A DNA stretch of 26,631 nt, from positions 1 to 26,631 of the IMG/VR virus record IMGVR_UViG_3300042309_001892, one strand, 5' to 3'. How positions within the stretch are numbered: position 1 is the stretch's first letter; each line of letters starts with the position of its first letter. Below, in pieces: positions 14,422-20,357 of this stretch. Origin of the DNA: a virus. The notes under the pieces were generated by a model. It was given only the letters and a program-made list of their open reading frames with translations. It did not search any database and was not told the origin of the DNA. A program made the translations under genes and the position numbers.

Positions 14422-14456
14422 GCCCTATCTAGGCCTTATTATTGGTATATTTATTG
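14422..14456 (-). promoter_or_regulatory. Shared leader with AATAAATA late-promoter-like box
   Basis: On the minus strand AATAAATATACC lies about 26 bases before the ATG and is followed by AATAAGGCCTAGATAGGGCATG split by two bases. This is the clearest copy of box plus leader core, and a good candidate for a T4-type late promoter with the transcript starting just upstream of the start codon. Confidence 0.55.
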
Positions 14457-14491
14457 TTCGCCGGCCCACTAACGGAGCGGAATCAAAAAAA

Positions 14492-15004
14492 TCACACCGC
14501 AACCTTGGTGCGACTAGAGGACACGGCTTGCATCATTTGATTGGCCTTGTTGGTTAATATCCCATTCGCCAGCTTCTGAGCATATCCAGACCCCACGGAG
14601 CCATCCTTGATGGCTTGAAAAAGATTGCTCGCTATCTGGCCCTTCTCTTGCTCGGTAAGATAAGCCAAGCACGCATCCGATATTTCCACATAAGTATCAA
14701 CCGTTCTCTGAATCAGAGAGGGATCGCGAGTTTGAGCCTTCTGGGAAGCCCTCTGGCTGGCCAACTGCATCGCTTGCTTGACGGCCCGGCTTTCTCTCCA
14801 AGCCCTCTTGAGATCACTTACGGCTCCTACGGCCGCCTTCGCAACCCCTCCAAGCCCAGGAACAAGGCTCATGCCACCCGTGACGGCCGCAACCCCGGCA
14901 TCAGTCGCCATATCTCCCGCCGCCGCTTTAGCACGACCTGCCAAACTGGAGCCTACGCCTCCACCTATCGCCTTGGCTTCCAAAAATTCATAGAATGTTT
15001 TCAT
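14492..15004 (-). CDS. Putative internal protein with Gly/Ala-rich hydrophobic segment
   Basis: The protein is 170 residues. Leader MKTFYEFLEAKAIGGG has a likely cut FLE/A. The next part is Gly/Ala-rich and moderately hydrophobic (about residues 14-62, 'AAVTGGMSLVPGLGGVAKAA'), the type of sequence that can insert in or fold against membranes. It is followed by a basic helix (LKRAWRESRAVKQAMQLASQ) and an amphipathic helical C-terminus. No known family. If the protein is ejected, a role at the inner membrane during DNA entry is conceivable but unproven. The start follows a variant leader (ACTAGATAGAGC). Confidence 0.7.
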   Translation of the reverse strand: MKTFYEFLEAKAIGGGVGSSLAGRAKAAAGDMATDAGVAAVTGGMSLVPGLGGVAKAAVGAVSDLKRAWRESRAVKQAMQLASQRASQKAQTRDPSLIQRTVDTYVEISDACLAYLTEQEKGQIASNLFQAIKDGSVGSGYAQKLANGILTNKANQMMQAVSSSRTKVAV

Positions 15005-15037
15005 GCTCTATCTAGTCATTTTCATTGAGTATTTAGC
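15005..15037 (-). promoter_or_regulatory. Shared leader, variant copy
   Basis: The minus strand reads GCTAAATACTC, a spacer, then ATGACTAGATAGAGC before ATG 15004. It keeps the TAAATA box and the TAGATAG core with a few substitutions. Confidence 0.45.
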
Positions 15038-15040
15038 CGC

Positions 15041-15361
15041 TCATGCTCGTGCGTCAGAGCCAGGCCCCATCCACGTAGGCCTCTTGTAACTGGGATCCCG
15101 CGACATCTGAAAGGACAACTCTTGCTCCATCGCATCTATTCCTTTCTGAGTGGGGACAAAACCGCCCGAAGCTCCGCGCTCCAAGAAACCCGCCCCCAAA
15201 CACTTACGAAGATGACTCAAATGGGTCGGCTCTACACGATCAGATATCATACCAAGGCCCTTCTCCAAAGAATCAAACATAACCCAGATGTTAAGACTGG
15301 TGGGAGTCCCCTTCGGAGCACGAGCCTCATTCAATTCAAGCCATTCATAAAATGTTTTCAT
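15041..15361 (-). CDS. Putative internal protein with winged-helix-like domain (short paralog)
   Basis: The protein is 106 residues. The leader MKTFYEWLELNEARAPKGT has cut LNE/A. The mature part reads like a small winged helix: a helical start (NIWVMFDSLEKGLG), a helix-turn-helix-like stretch (THLSHLRKCLGAGFLERG), a wing (GASGGFVPTQKG) and a last helix. DNA binding in the newly infected cell is a reasonable inference from that pattern, but no specific family is recognised. It is nearly identical, also at DNA level, to the first 93 residues of the gene at 16152-16949. Confidence 0.7.
   Translation of the reverse strand: MKTFYEWLELNEARAPKGTPTSLNIWVMFDSLEKGLGMISDRVEPTHLSHLRKCLGAGFLERGASGGFVPTQKGIDAMEQELSFQMSRDPSYKRPTWMGPGSDARA
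15066..15328 (-). repeat. 263-base direct repeat, copy 1 (partner 16651-16913)
   Basis: Copies of equal length encode the winged-helix-like domain of two internal-protein genes and differ at only a small number of positions. This points to a recent duplication. The intervening 15384-16073 gene is unrelated. Confidence 0.85.
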
Positions 15362-15377
15362 GCCCTATCTAGGCCAA
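15362..15377 (-). promoter_or_regulatory. Shared leader core (short copy)
   Basis: The minus strand reads TTTGGCCTAGATAGGGC before ATG 15361. Only the core is conserved. The upstream TAAATA box is absent because the previous gene ends just before it, so this gene is probably read through from the 15384-16073 gene. Confidence 0.5.
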
Positions 15378-15383
15378 AGCAAT

Positions 15384-16073
15384 CTAAATCTGCTCCACCC
15401 TCAAGGGATCGGCGTTAGAGAAACCGAGGCTGACCGGATTCAAATTCAAAGCGTCCTGAAATCCGTCTTGATTCCAGTCGCAGTAAATGAGGATAAATCC
15501 AATGGTATCGTCCGGCGAATCGCCACCTACCGGAAGATCGGCCTGCGAGGTCAACTGCTTCACAAGCCGCCAAGTCACGACCCTGAGGCCACTCGCCAAC
15601 TCCAAGTGAACGGTGATCCCGAGGTCCCGCAGACGAGTCCCGATGCCCAATGAATATCCGACGTTTCCCACGGGCTGGGCGACATTGGTGCTATCACACA
15701 CGTCATTGTAAAAGTCGTAAAGATGGTCAATGTCCTCGAAAACTATCCTCTCATCCTCTTCGACTATGGGCGGGGAAGATTCCCTGAAGTCCTCCAAGAC
15801 CGAATTCACGTCCGCAACCGGATAAAGCCAGATCGTGTCTAGGACAGTCTTCCATCCCGAGACGTAAGAAACCACGTCGTCATAGGACTCGCCGTCCCTT
15901 CTGCTTCCGATAACCTTGACGTTGCCCTGCTGGTCCCTCGTCATCACCATGTTGACAGTCCTCTGCAAAGACACGCCGTTCAAGACGCTGGTGTCCAAAC
16001 CACCCTCGGTGGCAATGTTGGTAAGCACAGGAGTGAGATCAATCGGATATTCAATTGGATTTGTGTAGTTCAT
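15384..16073 (-). CDS. Structural-type protein with 'EGxLDTS...DGESYDD' N-terminal module
   Basis: This 229-residue protein has an N-terminal ~65 residues (DLTPVLTNIATEGGLDTSV, 'SLQRTVNMVM', 'RRDGESYDDVV') that align with the 105-residue protein starting at 2503 and with the C-terminal module of the propeller protein. The rest is beta-rich and acidic, with 'DWNQDGFQDALN' near the C-terminus, a possible calcium-type Asp loop. It lacks the capsid-targeting leader although it is embedded in the internal-protein run. A virion surface or fibre-associated role is inferred from the shared module. The start lacks a strong ribosome site. Confidence 0.6.
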   Translation of the reverse strand: MNYTNPIEYPIDLTPVLTNIATEGGLDTSVLNGVSLQRTVNMVMTRDQQGNVKVIGSRRDGESYDDVVSYVSGWKTVLDTIWLYPVADVNSVLEDFRESSPPIVEEDERIVFEDIDHLYDFYNDVCDSTNVAQPVGNVGYSLGIGTRLRDLGITVHLELASGLRVVTWRLVKQLTSQADLPVGGDSPDDTIGFILIYCDWNQDGFQDALNLNPVSLGFSNADPLRVEQI

Positions 16074-16151
16074 ATAATTATGTATGAAATCACAAACCCT
16101 TTTCAGTGTGAAGTGAGTAAGGAATTTAGACCGGATTTTCTGGCGGTAAAA

Positions 16152-16949
16152 TTACTTAAACAAACCCGCCAATCTTCGAAGTGCTGTATCAACCCTTAAA
16201 ACATTAACTTGGTGATTGTCTTTGATGGATTTTTCTAAACTTTTTATTATCTCTCTATACATTAGCAAATTGTAAAAATCTTCTGATACCACCACTGTGT
16301 CGGGACTATTGAAATCAAAATTCCCAATCTTATATCTTGGCCCCATTCCTGAAAGATTTGCATCATGACCAAATAGTAGATTTTGGTCAGTCAAGTTCTT
16401 TTCCCAAACCAAATACTGCTTCCATTCTTTTGAAAAATGATTGTTAAGTTTATCTAAACATTTTTGTTTTGACAAATTTACTACATTTTTAACTTCTTCT
16501 ATCTCTTTTTGATCATAACTAAAGTCTTGTTTAGACCCAGTTCTTCTACTCTGTCTCCATTGTTGAATTTTTGCTAGCAACTGATTTAAAATATCTCTGT
16601 TGTAATTTTCATAAATCTGAGTTGATGACACAGAGGCAATATATTCGGAACCCATCCACGCAGGCCTCTTGTAACTGGGATCCCGCGACATCTGAAAGGA
16701 CAACTCTTGCTCCATCGCATCTATCCCTTTCTGAGTGGGGACAAAACCGCCCGAAGCTCCGCGCTCCAAGAAACCCGCCCCCAAACACTTCCGAAGATGA
16801 CTCAAATGAGTCGGCTCCACACGATCAGATATCACCCCGCCACCCTTCTCCAGAGAATTAAACATGACCCAGACATTGAGACTGGTGGGAGTCCCCTTCG
16901 GAGCTCGAGCCTCGGCCAACATCGCCAGCATTTCATTAAATGTTTTCAT
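16152..16949 (-). CDS. Putative internal protein: winged-helix-like domain fused to AT-rich C-terminal extension
   Basis: The protein is 265 residues. Leader MKTFNEMLAMLAEARAPKG has predicted cut LAE/A. Residues about 14-105 repeat the winged-helix-like domain of the 106-residue paralog almost exactly. From about residue 107 on, the protein is new: a long Lys/Asn/Gln-rich helical region ('QIYENYNRDILNQLLAKIQQ', 'LDKLNNHFSKEWKQYL') and a final helix. This extension is encoded by visibly AT-richer DNA with different codon preference, so it was probably fused onto the duplicated N-terminal domain. The function of the extension is unknown. Confidence 0.75.
   Translation of the reverse strand: MKTFNEMLAMLAEARAPKGTPTSLNVWVMFNSLEKGGGVISDRVEPTHLSHLRKCLGAGFLERGASGGFVPTQKGIDAMEQELSFQMSRDPSYKRPAWMGSEYIASVSSTQIYENYNRDILNQLLAKIQQWRQSRRTGSKQDFSYDQKEIEEVKNVVNLSKQKCLDKLNNHFSKEWKQYLVWEKNLTDQNLLFGHDANLSGMGPRYKIGNFDFNSPDTVVVSEDFYNLLMYREIIKSLEKSIKDNHQVNVLRVDTALRRLAGLFK
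16651..16913 (-). repeat. 263-base direct repeat, copy 2 (partner 15066-15328)
   Basis: Second copy of the DNA encoding the winged-helix-like domain. The homology ends on one side at the targeting leader and on the other at the junction with the AT-rich extension, so the leader and C-terminal part were not part of the same copied block. Confidence 0.85.
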
Positions 16950-16990
16950 GCCCTATCTAGGCCTTTTCTTGGCATATTTCTCGTTGGCCG
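16950..16990 (-). promoter_or_regulatory. Shared leader with GAGAAATA box
   Basis: The minus strand reads GGCCAACGAGAAATATGCC, then AAGAAAAGGCCTAGATAGGGC before ATG 16949. Similarity to the copy at 10859-10890 extends upstream through TTCGGCCAACGA, so here about 50 bases are shared. A 14-codon frame ending KYAKKRPR can also be read through it. Confidence 0.5.
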
Positions 16991-17053
16991 AACCCATAAG
17001 AACTCATTTTAATTGACCTTGCCGCATAAAGTGAATTTAATTAATGTGACGGG

Positions 17054-18295
17054 ATGAAAAGTGTTAAAAAAAGAAAAACCTTGGCTGACTTCCCCGAACT
17101 AGCCGCAGAATTACACCCAACAGACAATGGAGATCTGAAGCCAGAGGATGTCGGATTTGGGTCAAATAAAAAATTGATATGGCAATGCAAAAAAGTAAAA
17201 GAACACATATGGCCAGCAGAAGTGGGCAGTAGATCAAAAGGCCGTGGGTGTCCATATTGTGCTGGCCGAAAAGTTTCCATTGATAATTGTCTTGCAACCA
17301 CTCACCCCGAACTTGCCGCGGAATTACATCCAACGGAAAATAAATATTTAACTGCGGAAAACATTACCGCTGGGTCGGGTGAAAATTTGATATGGCAATG
17401 CAAAAAAGTAAAAGAACACATATGGCCAGCAAAAGTGTCCAATAGAGTAAATGGTACTGGGTGCCCATATTGTGCTGGCCGAAAAGTTTGCATTGACAAT
17501 TGTCTTGCAACCACCCACCCCGAACTGGCCGCAGAATTACACCCAACAGAGAATGGAGATTTAACTGCGGAAAAAGTCACTGCTGGATCGCATAAAATTG
17601 CGGTTTGGCAATGCCAAAAAGTAAAGGAACACATATGGCCCGCACCAGTGAACGAGAGATCAAAAGGCCGTGGGTGTCCATATTGTGCTGGCCGAAAAGT
17701 TTCCATTGATAATTGTCTTGCAACCACTCACCCCGAACTTGCCGCGGAATTACATCCAACGGAAAATAAAGATTTAACTGCGGAAAACATTACTGCTGGG
17801 TCAAATAAAAAATTAATATGGCAATGCAAAAAAGTGAAAGAACATAAATGGCCAGCAGAAGTGCGCGATAGATCAAAAAAAGGCAGTGGGTGTCCATATT
17901 GTGCAGAATCAAAAGGAGAAAATAAAATTTCAGAGTTGTTGAAAATTATGGGTCTGCCATTCAAAAGGCAAGCCAAATTCAAAAAATGTAAGAATAAAAA
18001 TGTGCTTCCCTTTGATTTCATCGTCAAGCTACCGAACGGAAAAGGCTTCTTGATAGAATATCAAGGAATTCAACATTACGAGCCAATAAGAAGAAGCAGA
18101 TCTTGGACAAAGAAAAAGACCATGGCTCACTTCAAGGCGATCCAAGAAAGAGACAAAATCAAATCAGAATGGGCCAAAAAAAATAAAATACCATTGCTCG
18201 TCATCCCATGCTGGGACCATGAAAAAATGCCAAAGTTGATTGAGGAGTTCGTGGAATTAATTAAACGGGACGAACCCAAATATACTTCTTCTTAA
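17054..18295 (+). CDS. Free-standing endonuclease with four zinc-ribbon (DUF4379-type) repeats
   Basis: This 413-residue protein carries four tandem repeats of about 71 residues. Each holds 'HPELAAELHPTEN', 'LIWQCKKVKEHIWPAxV' and 'GCPYCAG', the pattern of the treble-clef/zinc-ribbon DUF4379 (PF14311), with WxC and CPYC supplying the zinc ligands. The C-terminal ~130 residues look like a Vsr/PD-(D/E)xK-type nuclease. They contain 'LPFDFIVKLPNGKGFLIEYQ' (Asp near 319, Glu-x-Gln near 333-335) followed by 'GIQHYEP', as in phage homing endonucleases. Modular DNA reading by the zinc repeats and cutting by the C-terminal domain is inferred. The gene is AT-rich, opposite in strand to its neighbours and has a weak ribosome site, all consistent with recent insertion. 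Confidence 0.8.
   Translation: MKSVKKRKTLADFPELAAELHPTDNGDLKPEDVGFGSNKKLIWQCKKVKEHIWPAEVGSRSKGRGCPYCAGRKVSIDNCLATTHPELAAELHPTENKYLTAENITAGSGENLIWQCKKVKEHIWPAKVSNRVNGTGCPYCAGRKVCIDNCLATTHPELAAELHPTENGDLTAEKVTAGSHKIAVWQCQKVKEHIWPAPVNERSKGRGCPYCAGRKVSIDNCLATTHPELAAELHPTENKDLTAENITAGSNKKLIWQCKKVKEHKWPAEVRDRSKKGSGCPYCAESKGENKISELLKIMGLPFKRQAKFKKCKNKNVLPFDFIVKLPNGKGFLIEYQGIQHYEPIRRSRSWTKKKTMAHFKAIQERDKIKSEWAKKNKIPLLVIPCWDHEKMPKLIEEFVELIKRDEPKYTSS
17231..17376 (+). repeat. 146-base internal repeat, copy 1 (partner 17657-17802)
   Basis: The two copies differ at about two positions and are spaced exactly 142 codons apart, twice the protein repeat length. Zinc-ribbon units 1-2 and 3-4 therefore arose by recent duplication of a two-unit block or are being homogenised. 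Confidence 0.9.
17657..17802 (+). repeat. 146-base internal repeat, copy 2 (partner 17231-17376)
   Basis: This copy covers the end of zinc-ribbon unit 3 and the first part of unit 4. Its sequence is almost identical to copy 1. Confidence 0.9.
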
Positions 18296-18698
18296 ACGGA
18301 ACCAAGATGTTGTAGTCGCCCGTATTCGCAGACTGATAGAGAGCCCCGCCCAACTCAACCACCGAAGGATCGCCCGGATTTCGTTCGTGTTGCCTGGCAA
18401 AGATTTCGTAAAGCCGATGCCAGTCAATGTCGTCGACCCTGCCCGCCAAGTCGGAGAGTCTAACCACCCGACCAGATCCTTTGAGTTCTTGAACCTTGGA
18501 CATGACGCTATTCCACATGACGCCGCCCGGCTTAAGCCCCTGGAGAACGTCCTCGGGAGACTCGCCCCCGATTATCCTCTTGGCATACTCCTCAACCTTC
18601 CTGTCTGCGGCTGGACCCACGCCCTTCGCGATACTATTCATCGCATGTCTTATGTCGTCCGCCGCATCCTCGTTCAGCCACTCATGGAATGTCTTCAT
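18261..18698 (-). CDS. Putative internal protein with capsid-targeting sequence
   Basis: This 145-residue protein starts MKTFHEWLNEDAADDIRHA, the targeting leader with likely cut LNE/D or shortly after. The rest is mostly helical ('AKGVGPAADRKVEEYAKRI', 'GVMWNSVMSKVQELKG', 'DDIDWHRLYEIFARQHERNP') with a basic C-terminus (PFKKKYIWVRPV). No family was recognised. It overlaps the convergent endonuclease gene end by 35 bases. Its start follows the leader CATAGATAGGGC, most of which is also the end of the upstream endonuclease gene. Confidence 0.75.
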   Translation of the reverse strand: MKTFHEWLNEDAADDIRHAMNSIAKGVGPAADRKVEEYAKRIIGGESPEDVLQGLKPGGVMWNSVMSKVQELKGSGRVVRLSDLAGRVDDIDWHRLYEIFARQHERNPGDPSVVELGGALYQSANTGDYNILVPFKKKYIWVRPV

Positions 18699-18728
18699 GC
18701 CCTATCTATGCCTTCTTCTCATACTTTT
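18699..18728 (-). promoter_or_regulatory. Shared leader overlapping the end of the endonuclease gene
   Basis: The minus strand reads GAAAAGTATGAGAAGAAGGC, then ATAGATAGGGC, then ATG 18698. Its TAG is the stop of the endonuclease at 18706-19818, whose last residues EKYEKKA are encoded by the leader. The TAAATA box is degenerate (AAAAGTAT). Confidence 0.5.
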
Positions 18729-19818
18729 CCTTGGCAGTCACCCTCCTGCACTCCTTGCACTTGCTGGCATAACCGTCCGCCCGGCCCTTGTCCGTGCCGT
18801 ATTCCGAGAATAGGAGAACTTGCTTGCACCCGAGGCACTCCTTCTTCCCCTCGGCCGCATGGGGATTGGCCTTCTTGAGATGAGGCTTGGGCCTGCTGCC
18901 CGCTATGTGCCCTCCCTCACGCTCACAGATGTACCGGCCGTTGCGGGCTATGTTCTTGTCGTAAGTCAATCTAAGAGCCTCGTGGGTCAATTGGCAGTAC
19001 TCACAGAAGACCGAAACTTTGTCGGTGGCGATGTGGGTGTTGTAATATTTTTTGGCTTTGTTGCTGTCCATTTCTTTCCTGTGCTTCGCGTAATCAATCC
19101 CGGTTAGTTGCTGTCTGTATTCATCCGCCCAGTTCCTTATCTGGTGGTAAGGCATACCGAAGTTGGTCTCTGTATAGACTTCAAAGTCCCACCCGTTCTT
19201 TGCAGAGAACATCCTGCTGTCCGAAATCTGTTCCTTGAACTCATCGACCCTGTCCAAGGGCTTTACCTCTATGGCCTTCTTCCTTCCGTCCTTGAAGGTC
19301 ACCAGACAGTCCAAACACCTACCACGGCCCTCCCAATTGAACCCGATCTGTGTCTCAAAGAAGTCCACGCTATCGTCTTTATCCAAAACCCAACACAGTC
19401 TCAATTCGTAGGACGAACCGAAGAAAATCCACTTGTCCATTTTGGCCGACTTGAACCAGCCTTGCCTCTTGGAATTTTCATATTTATTGACTGCGTGTCC
19501 TGCGGCGGCGATCTCGGACAGTTTCTTTTTGAGTTCTTTGCCCTTATCAGTCTCATAGAAGGCCTTCTTGGCCTCCGCCATCTTCTGGCAGGTTTCGGGA
19601 GAGCGTTTGTAAGAATTGGTTTCTGATATCTTTTTTCTACCCTCGTCGGTATAGCAGCAGGTTCTGCACTTGAAGACTCCGTGCTTCCCGATGTTCAAGG
19701 CCGCCGAGTCCTTGCGTAAGGTTTCCACCCCGTCGCACCCCGCCATGCCGCACTTGATTGTGATCCGATCTGTCGAAAGGAAGTCATAATAAGTCTCTTC
19801 CATCTCTTCCATGTTCAT
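18706..19818 (-). CDS. Homing-type endonuclease with TnsA-like nuclease core and zinc fingers
   Basis: This 370-residue protein starts with an N-terminal zinc knuckle (C23-x4-C28 ... C51-x2-C54). NUMOD3-like helical motifs follow ('DEGRKKISETNSYKRSPET', 'KGKELKKKLSEI'; 58-105), the DNA-binding repeats of homing endonucleases. Residues 134-188 form a TnsA/PD-(D/E)xK-like nuclease: E138 in SSYELRLCWVL, D170 in CLDCLVTF, then AIEVK with E184 and K186. The C-terminal part has further CxxC pairs ('CEYCQ', 'CLGCK...CKECRR'). Its ATG overlaps the stop of the upstream zinc-finger gene by 4 bases. Free-standing selfish endonuclease is the likely nature; the exact family needs a profile search. Confidence 0.7.
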   Translation of the reverse strand: MNMEEMEETYYDFLSTDRITIKCGMAGCDGVETLRKDSAALNIGKHGVFKCRTCCYTDEGRKKISETNSYKRSPETCQKMAEAKKAFYETDKGKELKKKLSEIAAAGHAVNKYENSKRQGWFKSAKMDKWIFFGSSYELRLCWVLDKDDSVDFFETQIGFNWEGRGRCLDCLVTFKDGRKKAIEVKPLDRVDEFKEQISDSRMFSAKNGWDFEVYTETNFGMPYHQIRNWADEYRQQLTGIDYAKHRKEMDSNKAKKYYNTHIATDKVSVFCEYCQLTHEALRLTYDKNIARNGRYICEREGGHIAGSRPKPHLKKANPHAAEGKKECLGCKQVLLFSEYGTDKGRADGYASKCKECRRVTAKEKYEKKA

Positions 19819-20183
19819 TTGCTCTTCTCCTTTTTATCTTTGAGCGTCTTTTTCATGGACTCCGATATCTTGTGCTTGGTCCCAGCGGACCGTTCGGGCA
19901 TCTCCACGCCTTTGTTCCAACCGGCGGTCTGGCCGAACACGAGATTCCCCTCCCATACCTCTGGGTGATCCTTCATGAACTGGCTCTTCCTCTTAATGAC
20001 CTCTTCGGTCTGGAGGGCCTTCACAGACTCGGACAGCTTAGCCCGCCACTCTGGGGTCTTCTCCTTGCCCTTCTGGCAGCAGCTCTTGCAGACCTTCAGG
20101 AATGGCTGCTCGCCGATCATCCAGGGCTTCTTGGCCTTCACAGACCTCTCTCCACCACACTCGGGGCATTTGATTTGGTGCAT
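19815..20183 (-). CDS. Zinc-ribbon/NUMOD3 protein coupled to the endonuclease
   Basis: This 122-residue protein has an N-terminal zinc ribbon (C6-x2-C9 ... C32-x2-C35-C) and two NUMOD3-like helical motifs ('PEWRAKLSESVKALQTEE' and 'GTKHKISESMKKTLKDKK') typical of the DNA-binding part of GIY-YIG and HNH homing endonucleases. No nuclease domain is present. The layout (zinc knuckle then NUMOD3) repeats that of the N-terminus of the next gene, with which it overlaps by 4 bases (ATGA). It may be a DNA-binding partner of that nuclease, or the surviving front of a second endonuclease. AGAGGAAACCC gives a plausible ribosome site. Confidence 0.65.
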   Translation of the reverse strand: MHQIKCPECGGERSVKAKKPWMIGEQPFLKVCKSCCQKGKEKTPEWRAKLSESVKALQTEEVIKRKSQFMKDHPEVWEGNLVFGQTAGWNKGVEMPERSAGTKHKISESMKKTLKDKKEKSK

Positions 20184-20288
20184 GGGTTTCCTCTTGCCCT
20201 AGCAGAGTACCATCTTTCCCGATTTCCCGAAACAGAATTTTGCTACCTCGCGAAACAGTCTTTTGGCAAAAAGTTATTTGCGGGGTAA

Positions 20289-20323
20289 ACAAAAAACCCT
20301 CCGGTCTTGCGACCGGAGGGTTC
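20289..20323 (-). terminator. Rho-independent terminator after the capsid gene
   Basis: On the minus strand AACCCTCCGGT, 6-base loop, ACCGGAGGGTT is followed by TTTTGTTT. It lies 35 bases after the stop of the major capsid gene and should end the head-gene transcript before the endonuclease genes. Confidence 0.95.
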
Positions 20324-20357
20324 TTGTGCGAAAATGCCTTGAAAACAAGGTTTATTT

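Noticed and set aside
17054-17900. Regular DNA repeats that might suggest a CRISPR array or satellite
   Set aside because: The spacing is 71 codons, the frame is open throughout and each unit encodes the same zinc-ribbon pattern, so it is a repeat protein.
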